A stretch of DNA of 64,000 nucleotides from Shewanella sp. MTB7 (GCF_027571385.1 NZ_CP085636.1:1736001-1800000); one strand, 5' to 3'. Shown: positions 39,532 through 49,807, counted from the stretch's first letter. Made by a program: numbers and translations. The notes: generated from the sequence alone by a model not told the origin.

Positions 39532-40443
39532 ATGAAGCATTTACCCAGTTTAAAAAACCTCTATTACCTAGTGAACCTCTACCAAGAGCAAAACTTTAAT
39601 CGGGCAGCGAAGATATGCCATGTGAGCCAATCAACGCTCTCTAGTGGTATACAGAATTTAGAGGAACAACTTGGTCATCAGTTGATCGAGCGTGATCATA
39701 AATCATTTATTTTTACTGCGATTGGTGAGGAAGTCGTGATCCGCTCACGTAAGTTGCTTACCGATGTCGATGACCTTGTTGAGCTGGTGAAGCACCAAGG
39801 AGAGCCGATGACTGGTGATATACGTCTAGGTTGTATTCCGACAATAGCCCCGTTTCTACTGAGTCGTGTTGTGAGACATTGCCAGCAAGCTTATCCAGAT
39901 TTGACTATGTATTTGAAAGAAGATACGACGGAAAGGTTGATCGATGCGTTGGGTAAAGGAGAGTTGGACCTGTTATTACTCGCTTTACCTGTTGATACCA
40001 GTGGCTACCATAGTATGAAGGTGGGTATCGATCCCTTTAAGCTGGTAGTACACACTGAGTTGGTTGGTGAAATTAATGAACCATTGGATTATCAATCACT
40101 GCCTGATGAAAGTATTTTTCTACTACAAGCTGAACATTGTATAACCGGCCATGCCATCAGCGCCTGTCAGTTAGGGGATAGTGCAAAAGTTAATCCATTC
40201 GCAGCAACGAGTCTTCATACGCTGGTTCAAATGGTTAACGGTAAGTTGGGTACCACATTTTTACCTCAGATGGCAATCGATGCGGGGATCCTTAATGATA
40301 CTGATTTGGTGGTAATGCAACCACCTGGTGAAACACCGTATCGAGATATCGGCCTTGTGTGGCGGCAAACATCGAGTCGGATTTTAACTTTTAGAACCAT
40401 AGGGTTAGCGATTCAGGAGTTATTGAGTAAAGAGATAAAGTAA
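39532..40443 (+). CDS. oxyR: OxyR-type peroxide-sensing LysR regulator
   Basis: 303 residues from the ATG at 39532; the frame opens with a TTG at 39517, which is less likely. The N-terminal LysR HTH includes F-N-R-A-A-K-I-C-H-V-S-Q-S-T-L-S. The redox cysteines of OxyR are both present: C203 and C212, separated by eight residues as in E. coli C199/C208. Oxidation to the disulfide would switch on peroxide defence genes. No katG, ahp or dps gene lies nearby. It stands between hptA and a convergent adenylate cyclase. Confidence 0.88.
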   Translation: MKHLPSLKNLYYLVNLYQEQNFNRAAKICHVSQSTLSSGIQNLEEQLGHQLIERDHKSFIFTAIGEEVVIRSRKLLTDVDDLVELVKHQGEPMTGDIRLGCIPTIAPFLLSRVVRHCQQAYPDLTMYLKEDTTERLIDALGKGELDLLLLALPVDTSGYHSMKVGIDPFKLVVHTELVGEINEPLDYQSLPDESIFLLQAEHCITGHAISACQLGDSAKVNPFAATSLHTLVQMVNGKLGTTFLPQMAIDAGILNDTDLVVMQPPGETPYRDIGLVWRQTSSRILTFRTIGLAIQELLSKEIK

Positions 40444-40507
40444 TCTAAAATTAGGATAAATACTGGTTTAGCCTGCAAAACCTAAGTTTATCTCAGGCTT
40501 TTGTGTC

Positions 40508-41587
40508 TCATTGAGTTGGCTGGTTGCTTGAGACACCAAACACTTCGATTGAGTGTTGTTTCCCCTTTAATTTTATCGGACCAAGATTGCTCAGTATATA
40601 TTGGCCACTGCCTTTGTCTAATCGCGATTCCAGAGAACCTGAAATCAGCATTCTCTGGCCCAATGGGTTACATTGGTCCTGAAGTCTGGCTAACGTATTG
40701 AGCACATCGCTAAAGTAGCTTATCTCTTGTTTCTGCACCCCAACGACAGCCGTCACGACTTGACCACAATGAGCCGCCGCTTTAAATTTAGGAACGAAGC
40801 CATACTGTTCTTCGAAATATTGACGTTGCCAGTTTAGTTGTTGACTAAACTCAAAATAGATATTAAAACAGCGATCTTGCAACACGCCATCTTTTAAAGG
40901 CCAATGTATTAATACTGCGTCGCCCATATAGCGGTATATTTCGGCTTCGTTATTGATCACTGTGTCAGATAACAAGCTGAAACTATCTTGAATTAATCGA
41001 CTAAAGCGGTAGTCACCTAGTGTCTCTGCATGCGTTGTTGAGGCAACCATATCCAGATAGAGAAACAATCTTTGCTCATATCTAGGTTTATGGTATTTAC
41101 CTAGACCTATATTAAGTAAAACACGTGGACCAACAAGTAAGGCCATTTGTTCGATAAAAGCTAAGCCAACTCTAACGACCACAAGGTAGACGATAAGAGC
41201 CTGAAATGAAGGACTGTAGAGAATATGTGCTGTTAGCATCTGTCTCAAGGTGGCCATATGGTTCTCTATGGCCCACATATTGAGGTACTGGGTAATATAG
41301 GCAAGCGTCGTGGCGCCAAGAAGGAGAAATAGCCCTTTAAAAATCACCGAGAACAGATAAGGGAGACGATTGATCGCACTAAAGTCGGCAATCAAGTTAG
41401 ACATCCAATGTAGACTACCGAAGATGATCCCCATATATACAGCCAATGTAGCTAGATCTGCAGTTCCTATAGCCCATTGAGGTAGCTCAGGTGATTGTGC
41501 GTAGCGAAAGAACACAAATGCCGCCATGGCGATTCCCCAAGCGAATATTGCAAAAATAAGTTTTTTTGCTTGTATGCGGGCTCTCAC
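40508..41587 (-). CDS. cyaC: Membrane-bound class III adenylate cyclase (CyaC-like)
   Basis: 359 residues with a GTG start. The N-terminal half (about 10-160) has five to six membrane helices. The C-terminal catalytic domain (about 175-340) is of the class III type, with F-L-Y-L-D-M-V-A-S-T (first metal Asp), Y-R-Y-M-G-D-A-V-L (second) and A-A-H-C-G-Q-V. Shewanella uses such a membrane cyclase (CyaC) as a main cAMP source for CRP-dependent anaerobic respiration; that link is from knowledge of the genus. The upstream ribosome binding site is weak. Confidence 0.85.
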   Translation of the reverse strand: MRARIQAKKLIFAIFAWGIAMAAFVFFRYAQSPELPQWAIGTADLATLAVYMGIIFGSLHWMSNLIADFSAINRLPYLFSVIFKGLFLLLGATTLAYITQYLNMWAIENHMATLRQMLTAHILYSPSFQALIVYLVVVRVGLAFIEQMALLVGPRVLLNIGLGKYHKPRYEQRLFLYLDMVASTTHAETLGDYRFSRLIQDSFSLLSDTVINNEAEIYRYMGDAVLIHWPLKDGVLQDRCFNIYFEFSQQLNWQRQYFEEQYGFVPKFKAAAHCGQVVTAVVGVQKQEISYFSDVLNTLARLQDQCNPLGQRMLISGSLESRLDKGSGQYILSNLGPIKLKGKQHSIEVFGVSSNQPTQ

Positions 41588-41864
41588 AGTAACGGGGGTA
41601 TCCTAAGGCTGGCGGTCTGGGGCGCTATTTTATAGAAAAGACCCACTACATTTCCAGTAGTATTTGTGATCTTAGTCAAATGAAAGCCAGTTTCAGTGTT
41701 AAATGAGACTAAAACTGTAGAAATACTCGAATGTGTCAAAAAAACGTCTTGGTTAAAGCATTTAGAGCTGCAAAATGAATGCTAACAGCTTGTTTGTCTT
41801 GGTGATTGAGTGGTGAATCTTGTTGGTTAAATGTTGCTAGGTTATCGGTCGCGTGAACATTTTG

Positions 41865-42536
41865 CTAACTGAATGCTCTGGATAAAATTGATTGGGTGAA
41901 TGGGATCTTGAGATAAAAACCTCTAGGGTTCGTCAATTGAGTCGTGCCATCAATCCCTATGCTTTGAGTGACGGAGCGACTATTTGCCCCTTTTGGCCTA
42001 AGTTGTAGCACTTCACCATGTCTGGCTGTTAGCTGCTTTACCTGTCCGAGTGCAATAAATTCCATGATCTCTTCCCAGTCTTGCTTTAACAGGGCAAGCT
42101 CAGTCTCATTTGGGCTCCATAAAATAGGAGTGCCGATTTGCCGTTGGGAAACGGGGATTGCTCTGTCTCCTTGAATGGGAACCCAAAGTACTGTCTGCAA
42201 TTTATGGCAAACCACACTTGTTTCCCAAGTTAAGCCTTGGATATCAATTAAGGGAGCAACGGTGACATAAGTTGTTTCTATCGGTTTTCCTCTAGCATCT
42301 ACGGGGATTGTTTTAAGTTCTACGCCGAGATGAAGAAAATCTGGCTCAGGTCTGGAACCTGCTAATGCCCCCAGTTCATATTCAATTAATTGACCGACCC
42401 AACCCTTGTCGCGTTTAAGGTTAGCCGGAGTGGTAAAGCCATGAGAATGCGCAAGCTGGCCTAATGTTAATCCTGCCATATCATAGGCACGACTCATTAA
42501 CTCAACGATTGTTTTGGGAGAACGGGGGGCTGTCAT
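41865..42536 (-). CDS. mutH: DNA mismatch repair endonuclease MutH
   Basis: 223 residues, the family size. The D-x(6)-E-x-K nuclease motif is D66, E73 and K75 in P-D-F-L-H-L-G-V-E-L-K. The late Y/F-L-K-I/P motif is seen as F-Y-L-K-I-P near 208. MutH nicks the unmethylated strand at hemimethylated GATC after MutS/MutL binding, so the organism should have Dam methylation. It is divergent from rppH across a 690-bp AT-rich region. Confidence 0.96.
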   Translation of the reverse strand: MTAPRSPKTIVELMSRAYDMAGLTLGQLAHSHGFTTPANLKRDKGWVGQLIEYELGALAGSRPEPDFLHLGVELKTIPVDARGKPIETTYVTVAPLIDIQGLTWETSVVCHKLQTVLWVPIQGDRAIPVSQRQIGTPILWSPNETELALLKQDWEEIMEFIALGQVKQLTARHGEVLQLRPKGANSRSVTQSIGIDGTTQLTNPRGFYLKIPFTQSILSRAFS

Positions 42537-43226
42537 TCAGTTATTTTACCTAAGCTGATAGAGATAGCAATCTGTGGGCAAAAAACACACAAGTTAACGT
42601 GTGTTGATAACTTATTTTTAGGTTGCCATCTTAAGTTGTTGATAATAAATGTGAAATAACATAAAAAATTAACACGTGGTAATCTAATTTTGAGCCAGTT
42701 TGGTTTTACCCCAAACTTCCAACATACTTATCCACAGTTTTATTGGATAACTTCTAAATATGAATCTAAAGCTCTAAAATTTTGAGATGTCAAACATAAT
42801 ATTAGTGATTAAATTAATGAATTAGATTAATTATCCCTTTTGTCTGTGAATAACCTAGAAATTTTAAAGCTGGATAATTTAAAAGTTATTCATTGATTAA
42901 TAAATGACCTTTTTTGATTTTTAGTGCATATAAAAATACAGCGTCTATTATTATCTATATGTAATTAAATGGATTTTAACTATATTGTTAAAATTTTTTA
43001 CATTGTGGAATTTGCTCTCTATTTATGTTTTCAACTGTTATAAATGAGTTAGGAACAGAGATATCCACAGAAATTGTGGATATCCTCACATGTTCAATGG
43101 CGGTGCTGTTGATAAAAACAGATAATTTGTTTTTTTATCCAAGATTATTCTATAACGGGATATTTGCCGAAGGCCCTGCTTTGTGAAACAATCGAGCCAT
43201 TAGAATGGTGAATTCACGGAGTCCAT
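42537..43226. promoter_or_regulatory. AT-rich divergent region mutH / rppH with DnaA-box-like sites
   Basis: 690 bp without a gene. DnaA-box-like 9-mers: an exact TTATCCACA at 42728-42736; TTATTCACA on the minus strand at 42845-42853; and ATATCCACA at 43061-43069 facing its own complement at 43075-43083, forming a 23-bp interrupted palindrome. Two weaker seven-of-nine matches lie near 42742 and 43136. A DnaA-binding or titration locus is possible. Confidence 0.5.
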
Positions 43227-43757
43227 GTGATTGATAGTGACGGCTTTCGGGCTAATGTGGGCATCATTATCTGTAATCGTTTTGGGCAGGTTATGTGGGC
43301 GAGAAGATTCGGTCAACATTCCTGGCAGTATCCTCAAGGTGGCGTCGACGAAGGCGAGACCCCTGAGGAAGCAATGTATAGAGAGCTCTATGAAGAAGTT
43401 GGACTAAGGCCTGAGCATGTTCAGATCTTAACTTCAACTCGCTCTTGGTTACGTTACAGATTACCCAAACGCTTAATTAGACAAGATAGTAAGCCGGTAT
43501 GTATTGGACAGAAGCAGAAATGGTTCTTGCTACAACTTAAAAGCAGTGAAAGTGCGATAAACTTAAATGCCAGTGGCCATCCTGAATTTGACGACTGGCG
43601 TTGGGTTAGTTATTGGTATCCCGTTCGACAAGTGGTGTCATTTAAACGCGATGTTTATAGAAAAGTCATGAAGGAGTTTGCACCTACTGCGCTACCATTT
43701 CAGGCTTGGGAGTCTCACAGCAGCAATAGTAATTTAAGAAGAGGTCGACGACGTTAA
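43227..43757 (+). CDS. rppH: RNA pyrophosphohydrolase RppH (NudH)
   Basis: 176 residues with a GTG start that follows CGGAG by five bases; an ATG two bases earlier leads straight into a stop. The Nudix box [22 protein letters not shown] covers residues 38-59. RppH removes pyrophosphate from mRNA 5' ends and starts RNase E decay. A basic C-terminal tail (R-R-G-R-R-R) is present. ptsP follows 88 bp later, the same pairing as in E. coli. Confidence 0.96.
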   Translation: MIDSDGFRANVGIIICNRFGQVMWARRFGQHSWQYPQGGVDEGETPEEAMYRELYEEVGLRPEHVQILTSTRSWLRYRLPKRLIRQDSKPVCIGQKQKWFLLQLKSSESAINLNASGHPEFDDWRWVSYWYPVRQVVSFKRDVYRKVMKEFAPTALPFQAWESHSSNSNLRRGRRR

Positions 43758-43845
43758 ATGCTGATACATTAAACTCCCCTTTTACCTACTAGAGGGGAGC
43801 CACTATCTGAATATTCCTGACTAGGTGAAAATGGAGGTTTACTAA

Positions 43846-46080
43846 GTGTTAAAGACACTAAGAGATATTACACAGGCTGTTGCGGCAGCTCAGGATCTCC
43901 ATTCAGCGCTAGAACTCTTGGTGACTCAGACAAAGTTAGCGATGGCAACTCAATGTTGTTCAATCTACCTATTAGAGGGACGCAAACTTGTTTTATCGGC
44001 GACAGATGGCTTGCTTACTGATGCTGTGGGTCTAGTTAAAATGTCCCTCAGTGAAGGTTTAGTGGGGCTGGTTGCTGAACGTGAAGAAGCTGTTAACCTT
44101 GCCGACGCTCGACAACATCCTAGATTTAAAGAGTTTATAGAGGTAGAAGAAGACAGCTATCGGGCATTTCTTGCCGTTCCCATCATCTATCAAAAACGTA
44201 TCTTAGGTGTCTTAGTTGTTCAGCAGATTGAAGCCCGTCAGTTTAATGAGGGGGAAGAAGCTTTCCTGATGACATTAGCTGCACAGCTCGCCATGGCTGT
44301 TAGAAACCTGAAAATGAAAGATGAAGTACAAAGCAGTCAAAATCAACTTCATTTTACGGGTACATCCGCCGCTAACGGTATAGCTATCGCCCATGCCTTA
44401 GTACTAGGTGCCCAGATATCTCTGGAACAAGTTGATTCTCGCACTAAAGATATCGTGTCTGAAGAAGCTAGATTACACAATGCTATTGAGGCTTGTAAAA
44501 ATACACTGACCTCCCTATCTCAGCGGTTCGAACAAGAGCAAGATAATGAAGTCGTCTCTATTTTTTCTGCGCTTCTGCTGCTGCTTGATAATGCCAGTTT
44601 AGGTGGAGAATACATTAAAGAAGTGAGAGGCGGTTGGTGTGCTGTCTCTGCTGTGAGCCGTGTTTCACTGCGTTATATTGAACAATTCACTCAGATGCAA
44701 GATCTCTATCTGAAAGAACGAGCTAGTGATATTAGAGACTTAGGGCAACGCGTGTTACGCTTGCTAATTGAGCCCGAAAGGATGGAGGTTGATCCGGGGA
44801 TCCCGGTCATCTTAGTCACAAAGGAAGCTGATGCTACTATGTTAGCAGAGTTTCCTCGGCACAAGCTCGTGGGGATTGTGACTGAACAAGGTGGGGTAAA
44901 TTCCCATGCCGCTATTTTAGCCAGAGCCTTAGGCGTACCGGCTATCATAGGTGTTGAAGGGATCCTTAACGCGGGTATTGATAAGAAGTTGCTTATCATT
45001 AATGCCAATCGAGGTCAGTTACTCGTTGATCCCTCTCAGACGTTAATTAATGAATATCGTCATTTGATCTCTGCCGAAAAAGCGTTACAGCATAAATATG
45101 CGCTGGAGCTGAATTTACCGGCCGAGACCATTGACGGTAAACGTATTCATCTATATCTAAATGCTGGTCTATTAAGCAGTTTAGCGTCAGAAATTGCTGA
45201 AGGTTCTGATGGCGTTGGTCTCTATCGCACTGAGATACCATTTATGCTACAGCAGAGGTTTCCCAGTGAGTCAGAGCAGATAAAAGTTTACCAAGAGGTG
45301 CTAAATGCCGCTAGTGGCAGGCCTGTTGTGATGAGAACTTTAGATGTTGGCGGAGATAAACCACTTTCCTATTTTCCTATCAATGAGGAAAACCCTTTTC
45401 TTGGCTGGCGAGGCATCCGCTTATCACTCGATCATCCAGAGCTTTTTCTCGTTCAACTTAGGGCTATGGTTCATGCCGGTGGAGAGGGAGAACAATTGCA
45501 TATCCTACTGCCGATGGTGAGTAACCTTGATGAAATTGACCAAGCAAAAGCTTATTTAGAACAGGCTTATTTCGAACTGAAGAACGACATTAATCCAAAT
45601 ATTGTTAGACCTAAGCTAGGTATCATGTTGGAAGTGCCTGCTTTGTTGTTTCAGTTAGCGGAAGTGGCCAGACGAGTCGATTTTATATCGGTGGGATCCA
45701 ATGACTTGACTCAATACCTGTTGGCTGTGGATAGAAATAACCCAAGGGTAAGTACACTTTATGATTGTTATCACCCGGGGATATTACGAGCCTTAAAGCG
45801 AGCTCGTTTTGATTGTTGGCAGTATAATCTACCTGTAAGCGTATGTGGAGAGCTCGCCGGAGAACCTATCGGCGTTATTTTGCTGGTTGCGATGGGGTAT
45901 GATCAACTGAGCATGAATCAGGGCAGTTTAGCTAAGGTCAATTATCTTCTGAGACGAGTCTCACATTCTGATCTTAGTGAACTGTTAGAGATGGCATTGA
46001 CCTTAAGTCATGGTCACGAGGTGAGGGAGTTGGTGAGGTGTTATTTCGAGTCACGAGAGTTAGGTGCACTGCTTAACTAA
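43846..46080 (+). CDS. ptsP: PTS-Ntr enzyme I (PEP-protein phosphotransferase)
   Basis: 744 residues with a GTG start, GGAGG eight bases before. An N-terminal GAF domain (about 15-150) precedes the enzyme I body: HPr-binding helices (about 170-300), the phospho-His segment G-G-V-N-S-H-A-A-I-L-A near 350 and the PEP-binding TIM barrel with G-S-N-D-L-T-Q-Y near 620. It phosphorylates NPr and so controls nitrogen and potassium homeostasis through EIIA-Ntr. Confidence 0.96.
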   Translation: MLKTLRDITQAVAAAQDLHSALELLVTQTKLAMATQCCSIYLLEGRKLVLSATDGLLTDAVGLVKMSLSEGLVGLVAEREEAVNLADARQHPRFKEFIEVEEDSYRAFLAVPIIYQKRILGVLVVQQIEARQFNEGEEAFLMTLAAQLAMAVRNLKMKDEVQSSQNQLHFTGTSAANGIAIAHALVLGAQISLEQVDSRTKDIVSEEARLHNAIEACKNTLTSLSQRFEQEQDNEVVSIFSALLLLLDNASLGGEYIKEVRGGWCAVSAVSRVSLRYIEQFTQMQDLYLKERASDIRDLGQRVLRLLIEPERMEVDPGIPVILVTKEADATMLAEFPRHKLVGIVTEQGGVNSHAAILARALGVPAIIGVEGILNAGIDKKLLIINANRGQLLVDPSQTLINEYRHLISAEKALQHKYALELNLPAETIDGKRIHLYLNAGLLSSLASEIAEGSDGVGLYRTEIPFMLQQRFPSESEQIKVYQEVLNAASGRPVVMRTLDVGGDKPLSYFPINEENPFLGWRGIRLSLDHPELFLVQLRAMVHAGGEGEQLHILLPMVSNLDEIDQAKAYLEQAYFELKNDINPNIVRPKLGIMLEVPALLFQLAEVARRVDFISVGSNDLTQYLLAVDRNNPRVSTLYDCYHPGILRALKRARFDCWQYNLPVSVCGELAGEPIGVILLVAMGYDQLSMNQGSLAKVNYLLRRVSHSDLSELLEMALTLSHGHEVRELVRCYFESRELGALLN

Positions 46081-46141
46081 TTATTATGCCCCTGCCATTT
46101 TTGCTATAAACTATGGCTCTTTTTTCAGTGAAGGTGTTGCC

Positions 46142-46945
46142 TTGGATAGCCTAGTTTTAGTTTTTATTAGCTGCTTAGCTTTAGGTGCCGTGATCGGTTT
46201 TATGGCAGGGTTGCTCGGGATCGGTGGTGGTGTCATCGCCGTACCAGCCTTGCTTCTCTTACTACCCCGGATAGGTTTTGTGCCAGAAGTTTTGCCCCAT
46301 GTGGCGATCGCGACCTCACTTGCAGCTATCATCTTTACCTCTCTCTCTTCAGCTCAAGCTCACCACAAACGTGGTAATATTCCCTGGCCTATGTTTAAGC
46401 CTATGCTGCCAGGGTTAATCTTAGGTTCCATCTGCTCCGGATTTATCGCTCAAAAGATCAGTGCGGATCAACTGCAGCAGATATTCGCACTTTTTGTGAT
46501 CTTAATGGCATTTCAGATGGCGTTCCCTTTTCGCGTTACTGTTGAGAATAAGCCGCTTCCCAGTACCCTAACACTATTTTTGACCTCGGTGATTATCGCT
46601 ATCATTGCGGCCTTAATGGGAATTGGTGGTGGCATTTTACTTATTCCCTTCCTGAGCTGGTGTGGATTACAGATGCGCAATGCCATAGGTTTCTCTTCGG
46701 CATCAGGTGTGTTCATCTCTTTGTTTGGTAGTGTGGGCTATGTGATAGCGGGTTGGCAGGTATCAGGATTGCCTGAAGGCACTCTAGGCTATGTTTATTT
46801 ACCAGCACTTATCGGAATAGTGATAACTTCAGTATTAATAGCACCTCTAGGAGTCAGGGCGGCCAGCATCTGGCCGACTCCGATGTTGAAGAAAATTTTT
46901 GCACTCTTGCTTATTTTGACAGGGGTTAAACTCGCATTCATCTAG
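46142..46945 (+). CDS. TSUP (TauE/SafE) family membrane permease
   Basis: About 267 residues from the TTG at 46142, which has AAGG seven bases ahead. An ATG at 46064 in the same frame would overlap ptsP by 17 bp and add a poor, non-membrane extension. About eight helices in two halves, each with the family motif: G-L-L-G-I-G-G-G near residue 20 and A-L-M-G-I-G-G-G near 158. TSUP proteins carry sulfite, sulfonates or similar anions; the substrate is unknown here. Confidence 0.85.
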   Translation: MDSLVLVFISCLALGAVIGFMAGLLGIGGGVIAVPALLLLLPRIGFVPEVLPHVAIATSLAAIIFTSLSSAQAHHKRGNIPWPMFKPMLPGLILGSICSGFIAQKISADQLQQIFALFVILMAFQMAFPFRVTVENKPLPSTLTLFLTSVIIAIIAALMGIGGGILLIPFLSWCGLQMRNAIGFSSASGVFISLFGSVGYVIAGWQVSGLPEGTLGYVYLPALIGIVITSVLIAPLGVRAASIWPTPMLKKIFALLLILTGVKLAFI

Positions 46946-47049
46946 TAGACTGCAATGGGTTAACAGAATAACGCAGAGTAGAATTATTTAGCTCGTTGCA
47001 CGGAATTTGTATTTTATTTTAATTAGGCGTCATCAGAGGGACAGTGGTA

Positions 47050-47901
47050 ATGAAGCAGTATTTAGATCTATGTAACAGAATTATCGATAAGGGCACTTGG
47101 GTAGAGAATAAGCGTACCGGTAAACGCTGTTTAACTGTGATTAATGCCGATCTGGTTTATAACGTAGCAGATAATGAATTCCCTCTCATTACTACGCGAA
47201 AAAGTTTTTGGAAAAGTGCTATTGCTGAGATGTTGGGTTATATACGCGGCTATGATAATGCCGCCGATTTTAGAAAGATAGGCACTAAGACCTGGGATGC
47301 AAACGCCAACGACAATCAAGTCTGGCTAAATAACGCACATCGTAAAGGTAAAGATGATATGGGACGGGTTTACGGTGTTCAGGGCCGAGCCTGGAGTAAG
47401 CCGGATGGCGGCACAATTGATCAGTTAAGAAAAATTGTAGATAATCTTAAAAATGGCATCGATGATCGGGGTGAGATATTAAGTTTCTATAATCCGGGCG
47501 AGTTCCATATGGGATGTTTACGTCCCTGTATGCATACCCATAACTTCTCTTTGCTCGGTGATACTCTCTACTTAAATAGTTTCCAGCGTTCTTGTGATGT
47601 GCCACTAGGTTTAAACTTTAATCAGGTACAGGTTTTTGCTTTGTTGGCTATAGTTGCACAAATAACGGGCAAAAAACCAGGAATGGCTTATCACAAAATA
47701 GTTAACGCACACATATACGAAGATCAACTTGAGCTTATGCGTGATGTTCAGCTGAAAAGAGTTCCTTATGTGTCACCAAGATTAAGTATCAATCCAGATA
47801 TTAAATCACTTGAAGATTTAGAAACTTGGGTCACTATGGATGATTTTGAAATATCGGATTATCAGCACCATGATGCGATAAAGTACCCTTTTTCAGTTTA
47901 G
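47050..47901 (+). CDS. thyA: Thymidylate synthase
   Basis: 283 residues from the ATG at 47050, nine bases after AGAGGGA; a GTG six bases upstream is the alternative. Active-site Cys160 lies in L-R-P-C-M-H, and the [13 protein letters not shown] nucleotide-binding segment is near 180. It makes dTMP from dUMP with methylene-tetrahydrofolate. In the usual order ptsP-lgt-thyA, lgt is missing here: only 104 bp separate thyA from the TSUP gene. Confidence 0.96.
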   Translation: MKQYLDLCNRIIDKGTWVENKRTGKRCLTVINADLVYNVADNEFPLITTRKSFWKSAIAEMLGYIRGYDNAADFRKIGTKTWDANANDNQVWLNNAHRKGKDDMGRVYGVQGRAWSKPDGGTIDQLRKIVDNLKNGIDDRGEILSFYNPGEFHMGCLRPCMHTHNFSLLGDTLYLNSFQRSCDVPLGLNFNQVQVFALLAIVAQITGKKPGMAYHKIVNAHIYEDQLELMRDVQLKRVPYVSPRLSINPDIKSLEDLETWVTMDDFEISDYQHHDAIKYPFSV

Positions 47902-47979
47902 CCCCTTTACTACCGTTCACTATTCTGTAAATAACTGAATTAAATTAGATAATGGATATTGCATCGATTCATTATCTTA

Positions 47980-48003
47980 ATTATTCTTAAGAATAATCTC
48001 TTT
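47980..48003 (+). terminator. Possible terminator after thyA
   Basis: An 18-bp perfect palindrome ATTATTCTTAAGAATAAT (47980-47997) followed by CTCTTTT, about 80 bp after the thyA stop. The stem is AT-only apart from two G-C pairs, so its strength is doubtful. Confidence 0.4.
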
Positions 48004-48124
48004 TATATACCTGTTTTCTTCGCTGTATTTTAAGCATAAACTTGTTCCTGTTGATATTTGTTTAAACGGAAGAAAAGCTTATACCATTTGGTATTAATTG
48101 ATAACGAACCAAACTGTCTATACA

Positions 48125-48155
48125 CTCTAAACATCGGAAATTCCGATGTTTAGAG
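48125..48155. promoter_or_regulatory. 31-bp inverted repeat ahead of nhaA
   Basis: Perfect 15-bp arms (CTCTAAACATCGGAA and its complement) around a single A, ending 72 bp before the nhaA ATG. No T-run follows. It could be an operator for NhaR or another regulator. The rest of the region 47902-48227 shows only a small ATACCA/TGGTAT repeat near 48081. Confidence 0.55.
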
Positions 48156-48227
48156 CTGATGGAAACGAATATTCAAGTATATGAGTTTAAGCTAAACTCA
48201 ATTCATTAAGTTTTTTTGGAGCGAAAT

Positions 48228-49427
48228 ATGGAAAGGGCGATTAAGAATTTTATGAGCCAAGAATCGGCAGGCGGCATTTTGTTAATGATTGCAGTCGCAC
48301 TCGCTATGATAATGGCTAACTCCCCTTTAGCTGATGTTTATCAAGGTTTTCTAGATACCGAGATGCAGGTTCGTGTAGGCAGTTTGGATATTGATAAAAC
48401 ATTAATACATTGGATTAATGATGGCCTGATGGCCCTGTTTTTCATGTTGATTGGACTAGAAGTCAAGCGTGAACTGCTTGAAGGCGCATTGTCGAGTGCA
48501 GCTCAGGCATCATTACCTACTTTTGCAGCGATAGGGGGCATGGTCTTCCCAGCTGGTATCTATCTGTTATTTAACTATGGCGATCCTATCACTCAAGCGG
48601 GTTGGGCTATTCCAGCAGCGACGGATATTGCCTTCGCATTGGGTGTGATGGCATTGTTAGGCAGTCGTGTCCCTGTCTCGCTGAAAGTCTTCCTCTTAGC
48701 CCTAGCTATTATCGATGATTTGGGTGTGGTTGTGATCATCGCTATGTTCTACAGTACAGATCTCTCTATGTTGAGCTTAGTTGTTGCGGGAATGGCAATA
48801 TTAGGTCTTATTGGGCTTAACCTGAAAGGTGTGACAGCACTGGGGCCATATGGTGTTCTGGGTCTTATCTTATGGATAGCGGTGCTAAAATCAGGTGTTC
48901 ATGCCACCTTAGCAGGAGTAATTATCGCCTTCTGTATACCATTAAGGGCAAAAGATGGCAGTTCACCATCGGAAAGTTTGGAACATAGCTTACACCCATG
49001 GAGTACCTTTATTATCTTACCTATTTTTGCCTTTGCCAATGCAGGGGTAGACTTAAGCCCAATGAGCTTTAGCGATCTGTTATCGCCAGTGCCAGTGGGA
49101 ATAGCGTTAGGCTTATTGTTAGGTAAGCCATTGGGTGTATTGGTATTTAGTTATATTGGTGTCAAGTTAAAGCTTGCGGTTCTTCCTGAAGGAATGGGCT
49201 GGAAACATATTGCTCCAGTGGCTGTGATGTGTGGCATCGGTTTCACTATGTCCATGTTTATCTCTTCACTAGCATTTACAGGTGATGCAGCCGTTAATGG
49301 TGACTTTGCAAGACTTGGGATATTGGTGGGGTCATTTGCTTCTGCGCTGATAGGTTACTTCTGGTTATCAAAAGTATTGCCTGAGGTCTCTACGAGCAAA
49401 GCAAATATTAAAGGAGAAGTGGTATGA
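48228..49427 (+). CDS. nhaA: Na+/H+ antiporter NhaA
   Basis: 399 residues from the ATG at 48228, six bases after GGAG; an in-frame TTG at 48216 coincides with the ribosome binding site and is rejected. Twelve helices. The transport aspartates are visible in A-T-D-I-A-F-A (D near 131) and in A-I-I-D-D-L-G-V (D-D near 161-162), matching E. coli D133, D163 and D164. NhaA expels Na+ using the proton gradient, important at high salt and pH. The next gene overlaps by ATGA. Confidence 0.97.
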   Translation: MERAIKNFMSQESAGGILLMIAVALAMIMANSPLADVYQGFLDTEMQVRVGSLDIDKTLIHWINDGLMALFFMLIGLEVKRELLEGALSSAAQASLPTFAAIGGMVFPAGIYLLFNYGDPITQAGWAIPAATDIAFALGVMALLGSRVPVSLKVFLLALAIIDDLGVVVIIAMFYSTDLSMLSLVVAGMAILGLIGLNLKGVTALGPYGVLGLILWIAVLKSGVHATLAGVIIAFCIPLRAKDGSSPSESLEHSLHPWSTFIILPIFAFANAGVDLSPMSFSDLLSPVPVGIALGLLLGKPLGVLVFSYIGVKLKLAVLPEGMGWKHIAPVAVMCGIGFTMSMFISSLAFTGDAAVNGDFARLGILVGSFASALIGYFWLSKVLPEVSTSKANIKGEVV

Positions 49428-49807
49428 GAACAGTATTAGTAACCTTAGCCCTGAGTTTTGGCATGGCTTTTACAGCGAATGCAAATCAACTAAATGCTTG
49501 TAACTCTGATATTGAGAGTGAATCTTGCCACCACTATCTAGAAGGTGTTGTTGATGGTGCTTTGATGTACAAGCCGAATGCTGTAGGGGCTCGTATAGAG
49601 ACTGACAGTTACGAGTCACGAGCGCTTAAGTATCGTGGTGGTAAGCGTTTTCAAGAGGCGAACCGTACATACTGTGAAGGGCGAATTCCGGATCGTGACG
49701 TGCTCGTGAATGGCTTGGCTGAAGCATTCATTGCTGGCAATGTACAAAATGTTGAGATGCTTAATAGTGTGATGTATAACCTGATGGATTGTCAGCGTCT
49801 TAAGTAA
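49424..49807 (+). CDS. Small secreted protein between nhaA and nhaR
   Basis: 127 residues. Signal peptide at about 1-20 (cleaved near A-N-A). Four cysteines in the mature part (C-N, S-C-H-H-Y, Y-C-E-G and D-C-Q) could make two disulfides. The pattern [10 protein letters not shown] and later Y-C-x-G-x-x-P recalls the Rap1a/Tai fold of small periplasmic proteins, but only loosely. It overlaps nhaA (ATGA) and nhaR (TAATG), so all three are translated as a unit. Role unknown. Confidence 0.7.
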   Translation: MRTVLVTLALSFGMAFTANANQLNACNSDIESESCHHYLEGVVDGALMYKPNAVGARIETDSYESRALKYRGGKRFQEANRTYCEGRIPDRDVLVNGLAEAFIAGNVQNVEMLNSVMYNLMDCQRLK

